A DNA stretch of 64,000 nucleotides from Chamaecrista fasciculata (taxonomy: Eukaryota > Streptophyta > Magnoliopsida > Fabales > Fabaceae): the NCBI GenBank assembly GCA_003254925.1, contig QANZ01000439.1:1-64000 (forward strand). The letters run 5' to 3'. This document shows positions 1 through 11,989 of this stretch, piece by piece. The stretch's first letter is position 1; every line of letters starts with the position of its first letter. The notes under the pieces were generated by a model, which was given only the letters and a program-made list of their open reading frames with translations, ran no database searches and was not told the origin of the DNA. The position numbers were made by a program, and so were the translations under genes.

Positions 1-91
1 GCATAACTGGGGACTAATATGGAACAAAAAATAATTGGGGGACCTATTTGGAACAAGGAGCATAACTGGGGACCAAAATAGGACTTTGGCC
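1..91. mobile_element. Right end of a Mutator-like element cut by the window edge
   Basis: The first 91 bases repeat the motif GGGGACC at about 30-base steps and end in ACTTTGGCC. This matches the right ends of the complete elements at 25655-27735 and 26517-27487. Only the right terminal inverted repeat is in view, so the TSD cannot be tested. The end lies less than 190 bases before the start codon of the exonuclease/KH gene, so the element forms part of that gene's upstream region. Confidence 0.75.
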
Positions 92-277
92 TAAATAAAA
101 AAAAATCAAACGAAACCTTAAGGCGTAACAGGTGAAAAAGGGTAAATTTGAAAAAAAAATAATGAATTTCAGGAAAGGAGGAAAGAAGATCCGAAACCGA
201 AAGGAGGAAAATGAGGATGAATAAATTGCGTTTTAGAGCGGTGAGAATAGAGTGACGTGCTTAGATGGTTCGATCAC

Positions 278-3200
278 ATGGCTTCTTCTCCTCCGTCGTA
301 TGAGACTGACCTTCCTCTACCGTCAGCTTCTCACTCTGGTATTCTCTCTCATCCTCTTTCTTCTCATCCTTTGTTGCGACTTGCGAATTTACACTTTATT
401 CCACTCTTTCTGTTTTCTTTTTTCTACTTCGAATTTTTAGGTCGACCGCGTTTCGATTGTGTTGGTAGATTTAGGACATCGATTCCTTCAGTCTTCTGCT
501 TAGATAATGTATGAGAAACTCTTTGATAATTAATCGCTGCATTGAATCGTAATCTGTTAGTTCAACTGAACCTAATAGAAACTCTACCATTGTATATTGC
601 TTTGAGTTATTTGCGATTTCGATGACTACTTAGGTGACAAGCCTCAGGATCATGAAGATCGTTCAACTTCGGTTCCTATTTATATTATCACCAGTGCATC
701 TCAACTTCCTGTAGAATTCCTCGAGCCCTCACCTGAAAAGCAGCTCATCATTGGATTCGATTGTGAGGGAGTTGACTTATGTCGCACTGGAGCTCTATGT
801 ATAATGCAGGTGAGCTACATTTGTTTGCTTCGTATGCCAGACAAGAGAACTTGCCATATATACCGGATTCATATGCTAATGTAACTGTTTATATCTAGAC
901 AGATTGTAGCAACATAGGTGAACAGAAAGGACCTAGGTGCACTATGCTCGTTTAATCGAGTTAGAGAGCTGTTGAAGAAATATTTTTGGCTTGTAGCTAG
1001 TTTATTACTAATTACCTGATACATATATCACTGTCGATTCTCATATTAATAGTGACTACTGATAAGGTTGTCAGCTGTCTACATGACTATATTACTTTTT
1101 AATTTTGTATGTTTGATACGAAGGTACTTTATATATTCTTAATTTAGCATTTCTATATTTCTCAATGCTCCTCAATTTGTCTCTTATATTTCCTGGTGTC
1201 ATTATTGACTGCTTTTTTAGTAAGATAGCCTTGTAATTTACAACATTTCCTTTCTACTTGCAGCATTTTTTCATTCAAGGTTTTTACTGAGGAATGTTTG
1301 TGGCCAAACTTATAGAACTTGGCATATCTTATTTCTATGCTAATTGCTAAACTTTAAACCTTGTGCAGCTTGCGTTTCCAGATGCTATATACCTGGTTGA
1401 TGCAATAGAAGGGGGAGAGAATCTTATCAGAGCCTGCCAGCCTGCACTTGAGTCAACTTACATCACAAAAGTTATTCATGATTGCAAACGAGATAGTGAG
1501 GTATCTGATTGATTTTATTGATTTCTTGTTATTTTCATGTACGTTATTCTTTTCTCGATAATCTGAAGACTTCACAGACATATTCTTGTTTTCTAGGCAT
1601 TATATTTTCAATTTGGCATCAAGTTGAACAACGTGGTGGATACTCAGGTGAATTTCACCAAACTGGCTTTTCTCCCATTTTTTGAGCACCTTTGTTTAGT
1701 TTATGAACTAAATTACTCCACAATAGCACACATTTCATTTTGTACCGACTTTACAAGTATTTTTCTTGAGAAATGGCTCTCTGAGCATTGGGAGGAGGGG
1801 CTTTTGGATCTCAGCAAATGGCTGTTTTGAGAAGAACGACTATTCTAATTCTTCTGAATCTGCTACTTGCAAAAAGATTTTTCTCTTGAATCTTTAGTAA
1901 AGACATCTGTTAGTGACTTAAGCATGTATCTGTAATATTATGGTCAAGGTTGAGAGTCATTCTTGTAGTTGAACTTCTTGACTTTTCTCTCCCCTAATGT
2001 TCAACTTAGACTTAGGGAAAGGCAATACAGGAGAGAGAAATGAAAATTTTATAAGAAATAAAATTGGTTTCCTTAGTTATTTTTTTTTTCAAAACACTTT
2101 TTATTGTTAGTACTCCTAAGGTCTAGGAAAAGCTTTTATACTAATGTCCAAAATAGTAATGTTTCTAACTCTTAGTCCTTTATTCCTTGTATACTCTTAA
2201 GTGATTTGTGGCATTGCCTTGTATTGTCTTGGTTCAGATTGCTTATTCACTAATAGAGGAGCAAGAAGGACGGAAGAAATTTCCAGATGACTACATCTCA
2301 TTTGTTGGCCTTCTTGCAGATCCACGTTATTGTGGTATTATATATTCCGTGTTATCTGTTAGAATATATTGTTTGGTCTGGACTCTTTTTTGTTGGACAA
2401 TTTATTCTATAAAATCTATATGGATATGATTGATAATTCTTTTAGGTCTTTTGATTGCTTCCTCCATATTCACGTTTTGGGTCTGGATGTAGGTATATCA
2501 TATCTTGAGAAAGAAGAAGTCCGTGTCCTCCTTCGGCAGGTTGGTTTTAAAACCATATACTTATATATTATGAAAAAGATATTATTGTAGCCTGAATTTT
2601 TTATTACTCAAAATTGTTGATCTAATGTGCATGTTATGGCAGTTTAATGTAAGAAACAGTAAACTCCTTTATTCGTAGTCATATATATAATTTAAGATTT
2701 TTCATATTGGAAACTTCCATTTTTTTCTTTTTATCCCTTTTTTTCCTATAATGATTTGTATGTTAAGCTAAATAAGAATTTGTTAGCTAGTAATGCCAAA
2801 CTATTTATGTATATATGTATTCAAATTAATCTCTGACATCTGTTGATATTATTTCTTAATGTTCTGTCAGGATCCCAAGTTTTGGACATACAGACCGCTA
2901 TCTGAACTAATGGTCCGTGCTGCTGCTGATGATGTTCGCTTTCTTCTATACATTTATCACAAGATGATGGAAAAATTAAACGAACGATCTCTATGGTATC
3001 TTGCAGTTCGTGGTGCTCTGTATTGTCGATGCTTTTGTGTCAGCAGTGATGATTCTGCTGATTGGCCATCTCTACCTCCTCTTCCAGGTCTTTAAGATTT
3101 TAGTGGCTATCTTATGCAAAATAAATATAATATCTTGTTTTTGTAATACGAAACAATAACTCCAAATGGACAACTTATGTTGCAAATTACTTTCAAACCC

Positions 3201-4460
3201 TCATAGACTTTATTTTGCTGAGAGCTTAGTTTGAAATAATATGATTTAATTGGTGATCTTTGACTTAATTGATTGCATAATTTGACATTTGTGGTGCTTT
3301 CAAATTTAAGCCTTACTTTTGATGAATAGGGATTTTAATATGCTGAAATTTACCACAAACAAGGTAAGTATATGTAATTTGTGGGTACATATGGGAATTG
3401 AAATCTGTTATGAACTATGAACCCCCGTTTAGGCTGCAATTTCCTGGTGGAAATTCTGTATGCTGCAGAACCATTTATTATGATACTGCTTTTGCTGCTC
3501 TGGCTTTTAGATTTAAACTTGCCAGGCCGAGAATGATTTGATTTTTAGCTCTCTTAGTTAAGCTAGTGTTACGTGTAAGCTATTTGATACCTGTGACTGG
3601 AACAAATGTACAAGTGATTCATGCTATTAACTGCTAATCCTTTTTTTTTTTAATCTGTTAGATAAGTTGAGAATGGATGAAAATGCTCCTGAGGAAGAAA
3701 TTCTCTCAGTTCTTGATGTTCCTCAAGGAAAGATGGGACGCGTTATTGGGAGAAAAGGGGCTTCAATTTTGTCAATTAAGGAGTCGTGCAAGTAAATATT
3801 TGTTTCCCTCCCTGTTTGCTTGATCTAGTAAATAATGTTTTAGGATTTTTCTGAGGTTGTATTAATTCTTTTAAATGCATTTACTTGTTCAGTGCGGAAA
3901 TTCTCATTGGAGGGGCCAAGGGTCCACCTGACAAGGTTAGAACTTGATTTCTATGCCGTATAATTCTATTAATTTTGTTTTTCCAGCTTGCCTTATTTTA
4001 ATCTTTTTTTTGGATGAGCCAAGGAAGGCCGAAGCCCAATTGATTTTATATCTATGGTATATCTATATCATTGAGAGGCTAAATCTTGATACTTGTGAAA
4101 AGAGGGCTAAATGATGTTGGAATTATTGTTTAGTATTATAATATATGAGGCAATGTTGAAGACTTGCAACTGATTTCATTTTCTGGAACTAAATGAAGAA
4201 TCCTACTAGGGTATCTGGGAACTTCTCTAAACTTAAGGTTAATTTAACTCATGAATTAACCCTTATTATTGTTGGCATATTTCCGTGTTTTTTATTTTCA
4301 TTTCAGGAAACAATTTGCACTCAACTGGTATTAAACTGTGTGCTATTATAATTGTTTCTTCTTTCTTCTCTCTCTCTCTTTGTAGGTTTTTATCATGGGA
4401 CCGGTGAAGCAGGTGAGGAAGGCAGCGGCCATATTGAGGGGTAGAATGTTGGATATGTAG
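278..4460 (+). CDS. 3'-5' exonuclease and KH domain protein
   Basis: Ten exons: 278-338, 634-809, 1369-1500, 1597-1647, 2238-2334, 2493-2539, 2871-3087, 3662-3791, 3893-3935, 4386-4460. All introns are GT-AG and the frame stays open for 342 residues. Residues about 55-215 form a DnaQ-like DEDD exonuclease: motif I GFDCEGVDL with D63 and E65, motif II HDCKRD with D117, and a motif III region YRPLSELMVRAAADD with Y195 and D208/D209. Residues about 274-340 form one KH RNA-binding domain with the GRKG loop at 290-293. The layout matches the plant family containing Arabidopsis At2g25910. A likely role is trimming RNA, or structured nucleic acid, that the KH domain binds; the substrate is inferred, not shown. 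The start is the first ATG that splices in frame into the conserved exon 2. It is the only gene in its neighbourhood on the + strand. Confidence 0.93.
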
Positions 4461-5885
4461 TGAGAAAAATGCGGTGATTAAAATACTAAATAAATCAGTT
4501 TTCTGAGCATATACATATATTTTACTCATCCTTGGAGTTGGAATGGTTACGGGTTGGAGTTGATTACTTGGACGTTTTAGTAACTAGTGAACGTAAACTC
4601 CTCCAAACATAACCCATATGCTGAATTAGAACCAGTGCCGGGGTATATAGTTATGTTTGAAAAACAGAATTTCTGAATCAATCAGATTACCAATTCCAAC
4701 CAGAGGCTGTTGATTACAAATTTCAAGGATTTGTCTGGAGATAAAAGTCTGACACAGGTCTCAGTATCTCAGTATTTCTTATTTTTCATTTGTTAGGTTA
4801 TACATCAAATATTAAAGAAATCTGAAGGGTATGAGAAGTAAAGGAAAAGGGAGATATCTGGTATAGATATCTTCATGTCTGTGAAGTTAAGAATTAGATG
4901 AGATAGTGAGGAATTATTTTTTAATCCTTTATTATCTTACCTTCATAAATTTTTGGATGATTCAAACAAAAAGAAAGACTGTGGAGACAGACATAGGAGT
5001 TAGGACTTGTTTGATTCTCACTTTTAAAAATTATTTTGAGAGCTAAACATTTTTCAAATGCTTCGCTATTTTATAAAATTTAAAAATAATATATAATTTT
5101 CAGAATTTTAAAACCAAATAAAAAGCAATGTTATTAAACGGTTTTTTTGATATTTTTAATTTTAAAAGTAGAAAATTGCTTTCACTCAACAAGTCTTTAA
5201 TGTTCCTTTTCTATCCCTTCTCTTCTCTTTTAATCTCTGAATTTGTTAATTGTCAAACAAATTTGAACTATCCCGACTTATTGACTTAAACTAGGTTGAA
5301 GAAATCAAGTCGTACATCTTTTAAAATTTGATGAATAAACTTTAAATAGCTAATACAACATGTGATCTTAATTGCTGACTCTGAGTTCGAACAATTTATT
5401 TTATTCGTCATAAAAGGGAGTTCACAAGCCTCACGAATATGTTGTAACAAAATGGATGGAGTAAGAATTATTGATAAAACATTCACCTTAATCTTGAAAA
5501 ATAAAACTGGTGCTACATTGAGCTATAGGCTCATCAGCAAATACTTGTAATAATATTTAAGTACAGATCAAGATCCCGAACCCCTCAGAATAAATGTGAT
5601 ACAGGTTTTAGAAAGGAAAATATAAAGAGATGGCATGATCAATTTCATTTTTATTTATAAATGAGGTTTGACTATTTTAAACCAATATTTCGATACTATA
5701 TATGCAACCCAACCAGGGTTACTGTACATGATTTTACAATTTTTTAGACTTGGCATGCTGAATGGATAATAATAACTCAATCTCTTAATCACAGTAGAGT
5801 GATGTATGTATGATCAAAACCCAGCACAAGGAATACTGAATGAAAAATGTAATAAGAATAGGAAGAAGTGAAAATGAGAGAATTT
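4461..5885. other. Intergenic region between KH gene and EPSIN gene 3' ends
   Basis: The two neighbouring genes converge here, so this stretch holds both 3' untranslated regions. Apart from the small MITE at 5003-5196 I see no coding exon, RNA gene or other repeat with clear ends. Confidence 0.6.
5003..5196. mobile_element. Tourist-like MITE with TTA target duplication
   Basis: A 194-base AT-rich element with short imperfect terminal inverted repeats (GGACTTGTTTGA at the left, TCAACAAGTCT at the right), flanked on both sides by TTA. The 3-base TTA duplication and small size fit a non-autonomous PIF/Harbinger (Tourist) element. The repeats are short and imperfect, so the superfamily is an inference. 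Confidence 0.55.
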
Positions 5886-8800
5886 TTACTTCTGAAACCC
5901 ACCAAATTGATGTTGTTGGCTGCCAAAGTTAGAGAAAATGTCGTCTATGCCTGCAGGCTGTGAAGATGCGAATCCAGACTTGCCCATTCCAGATCCCGAT
6001 CCCATAGCTCTTCCCATGTTATGAGATGCTGGCGGCAGCCGTTTCTCCTTTTCATCTGATCCTTCGCTTAATCCACCCACAATGCCAACATCTACAAGAG
6101 ATACCTTAGTGGCTGCAAGACAATATTAAAAGGCTCTTAACAAAAGCTTTATATAGACATCAGTAAATGCATCATCTAACTCGCAAGTAATTTATGAATA
6201 TCTTCCAACCTATTCATGTATATTCGCAGTCTAAAATGGTATTCAATGGACAATCCCATTGAATACCATAAATATGCAGCATAGCAACCTTTTTAATGTG
6301 TACATCACGCTGTGAAAAAGCTATTAGGAAGGCCAAAGGAAACAGAAACTTACGAGCAGATATATTGAGATCAATCAATCCGCGGCTTAGTGTATCTGAC
6401 CAAACACCAGACTTCACCTGAAAAGGGTCCTTCTTAGGTGGTGTTTTAGACTCCGCTAAAGAGTTACCAATCATATTATCATGGCTGCCATCACTGGTAG
6501 GACTTTTTGAAGGCTGTGAAGATACTGTATCAGAAGTAAATTCACCAAACAGATCAGATCGATCAAACTTATTAAGTGGAACTGCAGCAAAAGGATCAAC
6601 GATGTTATTGTTTGTGGGGCCTGAGTTTTCGGACTTGCTGACTGGCTGCCCAACTGGTTCAGGAATGGAAAACAAGTCAACAGTTGATGTTACTGACGAA
6701 GGAATGGCTGGTTGTGTTGGGGAAGAAAATAGATCAACCTCATTCTGGTATAAGATCACCAATGAAGAGAAAAATAGTAATTTCAGGAACATAGGAAAAT
6801 GTGGAGAAAGAAGGAGGCCATTGTTCTCGCCCACTAAATTCTCAATTAAAACTTTTAAGATGTCTAAAATATCCCACATTCCTTAAAGCAAAACAACAAT
6901 CTTCTATGATAAATTTTACACAGCTTGAAGTGAAGTGCCTCCGCCACCTCTTGGTCCCCTCTTTGACCAATTTACATGTTTATAACAGAATGAGAACAAT
7001 TTGAGTTAAGGACCCATCTTCTTGTTAGCAGAGATTGGAGCCACTAAACCAGTTTATTAATGGAGACTAGCCATTAGCAGCTAAAAGAAAAAAAAGAGTA
7101 TCATTAAAATCATGTAATAAAATCTGACCAGTGTTTGAGAAGTTGATCCCTTGTCCTCATGAGGTGCTGCTGTTACAAATGTTGCATCTGCAAACAGATC
7201 CACCTCTGATACCTTATTTGTTGCAGGATTCTCGTTAGGAATAAAAGTTGGAGCATCCGAGAGGTCACCAATTAAATCTTGCCCAAAGAGATCAACCTGG
7301 TTAGTGGTTCCAACTGAAGCCTCTGTTTAACAGAAGAATCAGTATCATGAAACGTTTAAACAATGCTGCAAACAAATATGTCACAGTTTATAACTACAGC
7401 CATCTTCCACCAAATATAATGCCAGTTTGTTTTTAATTTTTAATTTTTTATTTCTTTCAGAGGGATTGGACAAAACTTATTGCATGTAACATACTCTTTA
7501 CACCAGTTGTTTCAGTATACACCCATAATTTTTCAGCATATAAAAGAACTTAAAGCCATCCAAATTCCAAGAAAGGCATGGAACAGTAACTTTGCTGCCA
7601 ATACAATAGCAGCACATCTGAAAAAATAAACTACTAAAGATATTTACTTCTAAGGACAAAATGCTGGGAGGATTGTACGAACCACTAATATAATCCACAA
7701 AGATTTGCATTAGAATACTTTTTTTACTCAACGCTCCATCATTATACACATATATATAACATAATAAAATGAAATCATCAGCTGAAATGCAGAAGATAGT
7801 TGCNCAAGAAAGGCTTGGAACAGTAACTTTGCTGCCAATACAATAGCAGCACATCTGAAAAAATAAACTACTAGAGATATTTACTTCTAAGGACAAAATG
7901 CTGGGAGGATTGTACGAACCACTAATATAATCCACAAAGATTTGCATTAGAATACTTTTTTTACTCAACGCTCCATCATTATACACATATATATAACATA
8001 ATAAAATGAAATCATCAGCTGAAATGCAGAAGATAGTTGCACAATACTTACTAGTAGTAGAAGTTCCTCTTGGATCAAAATCATCAAAATCATCCTCAAT
8101 ACTGTTTGTAGGCACACTTGAAGTCTGTGTATGAACAGAACTATAGTTCTTTACATTAGTAGATGAATTTGATGATTTGGATGATATACTGTGCTGATTC
8201 TTGCTGCAAGACAAATATTCTGAACTCAGAAAAAAGGAATTAAGTAACAAGTATGCAGAGGTGATGTCTTAGGTGAGCATGGTAACAGAATTGGTACGAA
8301 TCACAAGTCAGGCCTGAGATAAATAACATCATATTCAGAAGTTGATTATCCCATTTCGACAGTACTCTCGAAATCATCTCATTGAACTAAAAAAGGAAGT
8401 GTAAGGATTAAAAGGCTAGGACTGAACAATTTCCTGTCAATAATATCTGGTAGATTATAGCACGCAGTTGAATTGTGTCTAAGTGGAGTCATAACAAGTA
8501 AGTTACATGTAATTTCTTTTAATATGTAGGTTATGTAATAATCAGGCTTGATTAAAAGTTAAAGTTGTCTAGATTACTAGATATATATATGAGAATATTT
8601 GACATACCCAAGTATAGTATGATAAACACCAAAATACACTAACTATTTACAAGCCATAATAACTGTTACAGATGTGCACTACCCGACAGAGCCTAGAGAA
8701 CCTTTCTTGAAGTGGTTTTCTCGATTGCCGCTTGTGACATCATCGGGTGATTTTGCAGGGAAGTCTTTCTCATCTCTTCCTTCTTCATAGCGACCCGTGT

Positions 8801-10901
8801 CTCTATAATTGTTTCTATATCTGTCACTATCGCTTGAACCAAAACCTCCATATCTACTACTGCTCTGGTAGCTACCACCACTAGATGAGGCTGAACCAGA
8901 CTTATATGTGATGCCAGTAGAAGAAAGTCCGAAGTACCTAAATTAAGCAGCATGGAAAAAAAATCATTTGCTGAAAGTGAGAACACAAAGTTAAGCTTGC
9001 AATCTCTGGAATCAATATATTGACAAATTTGACCTACTTGTCACGGTTTGCAGATGCTTTACTTCTGACTTCTTGTATCTTATCTTTGTTATTTAAAAGG
9101 GCAAATATGTTTTCTGCCTTCTTCCTGACATTGATTCCCGAGTCCTTCCCACTGGGCTCAACATATTCAAAACTGGAAAGAGCCTTTGCAAATACAAAGT
9201 AAATGATGATTATGCAAGATGATGTTCCATCTCACTGTCAATGCAATTGAAGAGGAATGCAAATGGACACAATAGAATGGGCCTTACAGATATCTGAAAA
9301 GTATGTTCTATAATGTCATCAACTGCTCGTTCAGATCCATGTGAAACCAGATACTCTATAACAGCTAATGCCTGATATAAAAGTAAAAGTAATTTAAGAT
9401 ATTGAACAAGTAATGTGCACTGACTTAAGAAATGCAGAAATTCCTTTTATTGTACATATGTACTTAGTATTTTGAGCAACAGGTCAACATGTTTGGCCAA
9501 AAAAAAAAGGTCAGCCCTGGTTTTCTAATGAGTATACCTTGTATACATAACGCCAGTCCTTCCCAGTCTCACCCAATCTTGTCCAAAGGACATTCATGAC
9601 CATTTGACATTCAGAACTGGAAACATAGCATCAGTTATTGACTAATAAGAATATCAAGAAAATTTTCACCAAATAATAGAAACTGTCAAGAGTATTTCAA
9701 TGAAAACTTTATAGAAAAAAGCCAGTATCCAAAAGTTTTAAAGTTTACAATTTTTTGGTAGCTTGTGCAATCTCTGCCAGTGCAGAACCATGAGGACCCC
9801 AAGGCTCATTGTCAGTAGCATCCAAGACCTGAATTATATATATGTATATATATCGTAAGATTCACTAATGTACTACAAATTAACCGGGAAACTGTAATGA
9901 CAGATTTGTAATTCATATATCTTGAGCTATAGATGCATTCCACAGACTATCAACATAAAATGAGAGTCAGGGATTATAACATACTATTCACCCCATAATA
10001 ATATCACTTGAAGCAACGAGTTAAAAGAGGTCCAAAAATGAAGTACAAATTTGAGTTATGAACTTCAAGGAAAAACATAATCTTAAAATTGAAAGAATAA
10101 TCGTAATTTATGATAGTCAAAATATGCCACAATATTTTGTCGGACAAGTTTCTTATGTATGAACCAATGACTAACTATCATTCAGTCTTTGCGCAGGAAT
10201 GTAGTACAATACTGGCAAATATCTCAAAAAAAAAAGTGGAAAACGTTATAGTATTACGAAAATGGCAAGTTGATGTCCTCAAAGTAAAATTCACCTCCTC
10301 ACCCAGGGTAAGCCTTTCATTAGGTAGTGATCTAACATAATCTTACACCAAAGATGATTTAACAATTATGTGATGATGGCGAAATAGAAAGAGTGCCTAG
10401 AAACATTCCATTCGAATCAATATTTGTGCTGGCAAGGATTTTTTCCAAGTTATACTTGAAAAAATATATCGCTACATGGATGTAATTCTTAATTACGCCA
10501 GACAATAGCTATTTAAAATGAAGAGTTCATAGGAATGCTTAACAAGGTGGTTTGATTTATGACAATTGTTAAATTGTATAGTAAAGGTTAGATTAAAGTA
10601 AATTGCAAAGAACAACAAACATACATTATATTATATACTACCAGAGATAAGAGATTCACCTTCTGTTCGATTTCGGGAACTTTAAGTACCTTCAGGTTCA
10701 CCTCCCTCTTTCTATAATTTCAAAAGAAATTGCAACGACGGAATCAACCTTTGCGTCTTATCAGAAGAAATAGATAAAACAAAAAAAACAAACAAAAAGA
10801 ATCCACACACAGAAAGTTGAAATAGATAAAAGTTGCAATGCAAGGATAGGTGAAGCTCACATTTCTCGAACAGTCTGATCGAAGACCTTCATGAAATCCA
10901 T
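5886..10901 (-). CDS. EPSIN1: Clathrin interactor, EPSIN 1-like (ENTH domain)
   Basis: Eleven exons on the minus strand: 10861-10901, 10660-10711, 9749-9828, 9538-9616, 9288-9371, 9038-9183, 8683-8937, 8052-8203, 7129-7322, 6354-6744, 5886-6112. Together they encode 566 residues, close to Arabidopsis EPSIN1 (560) and well short of EPSIN2 and EPSIN3. Exons 1-6 encode the ENTH domain ([18 protein letters not shown], then EPWGPHG and [12 protein letters not shown]), which binds phosphoinositides. The rest is a disordered tail with repeated DLF and DPF motifs (VDLFGQD, VDLFAD, VDLFSS, VDLFSI, VDPFAA, SDLFGEF, KDPFQ), the usual binding signals for clathrin and AP adaptors. The expected role is vesicle formation between trans-Golgi network, vacuole and plasma membrane. 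An AG acceptor just upstream of the ATG suggests an intron in the 5' leader. Intron 8 holds the 236-base duplication around N 7804. Confidence 0.93.
7568..8040. repeat. 236-base direct duplication around a single N
   Basis: Bases 7568-7803 and 7805-8040 are both 236 bases long and nearly identical; I count only a few substitutions. They are separated by one N at 7804. The block lies wholly inside EPSIN intron 8, so the protein is unaffected. The layout is what an unresolved contig overlap leaves behind, although a true tandem duplication is possible. Confidence 0.9.
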
Positions 10902-11179
10902 GGTGGATCTAACAATGAATATTTTCTGCAAAAACAGAAAATGAGAAGAGGTAATGCCTGATGCGAAAGAAGGAGATATTGTATATCTGAACTGTGGTAG
11001 AAGGATAAATCCCGAATGTCATAAATGCAGGGATTTCGACGAGATCGAACAAGAAAACCTCTGAGGAGGAAGGATAAAAGTAGAAGATAATTCAGATCGG
11101 TAAAATGGCGCGACAAATCAGATGATCGTATGTGCATTAGACGTAAATCACAGGGGGGGCGTTTCATTTTTTTTTTTTT

Positions 11180-11989
11180 NNNNNNNNNNNNNNNNNNNNN
11201 NNNNNNNNNNNNNNNNNNNNNNNNNNNNNNNNNNNNNNNNNNNNNNNNNNNNNNNNNNNNNNNNNNNNNNNNNNNNNNNNNNNNNNNNNNNNNNNNNNNN
11301 NNNNNNNNNNNNNNNNNNNNNNNNNNNNNNNNNNNNNNNNNNNNNNNNNNNNNNNNNNNNNNNNNNNNNNNNNNNNNNNNNNNNNNNNNNNNNNNNNNNN
11401 NNNNNNNNNNNNNNNNNNNNNNNNNNNNNNNNNNNNNNNNNNNNNNNNNNNNNNNNNNNNNNNNNNNNNNNNNNNNNNNNNNNNNNNNNNNNNNNNNNNN
11501 NNNNNNNNNNNNNNNNNNNNNNNNNNNNNNNNNNNNNNNNNNNNNNNNNNNNNNNNNNNNNNNNNNNNNNNNNNNNNNNNNNNNNNNNNNNNNNNNNNNN
11601 NNNNNNNNNNNNNNNNNNNNNNNNNNNNNNNNNNNNNNNNNNNNNNNNNNNNNNNNNNNNNNNNNNNNNNNNNNNNNNNNNNNNNNNNNNNNNNNNNNNN
11701 NNNNNNNNNNNNNNNNNNNNNNNNNNNNNNNNNNNNNNNNNNNNNNNNNNNNNNNNNNNNNNNNNNNNNNNNNNNNNNNNNNNNNNNNNNNNNNNNNNNN
11801 NNNNNNNNNNNNNNNNNNNNNNNNNNNNNNNNNNNNNNNNNNNNNNNNNNNNNNNNNNNNNNNNNNNNNNNNNNNNNNNNNNNNNNNNNNNNNNNNNNNN
11901 NNNNNNNNNNNNNNNNNNNNNNNNNNNNNNNNNNNNNNNNNNNNNNNNNNNNNNNNNNNNNNNNNNNNNNNNNNNNNNNNNNNNNNNNN
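11180..11989. other. Assembly gap, 810 N
   Basis: A run of 810 N flanked by T-runs on both sides. It begins about 280 bases upstream of the EPSIN start codon, so part of that gene's promoter is missing. Confidence 0.99.

Noticed and set aside
7498-8250. A 250-codon minus-strand frame in the EPSIN gene
   Set aside because: It runs through intron 8 and both copies of the duplicated block. The real exon is 8052-8203, in phase with its neighbours.
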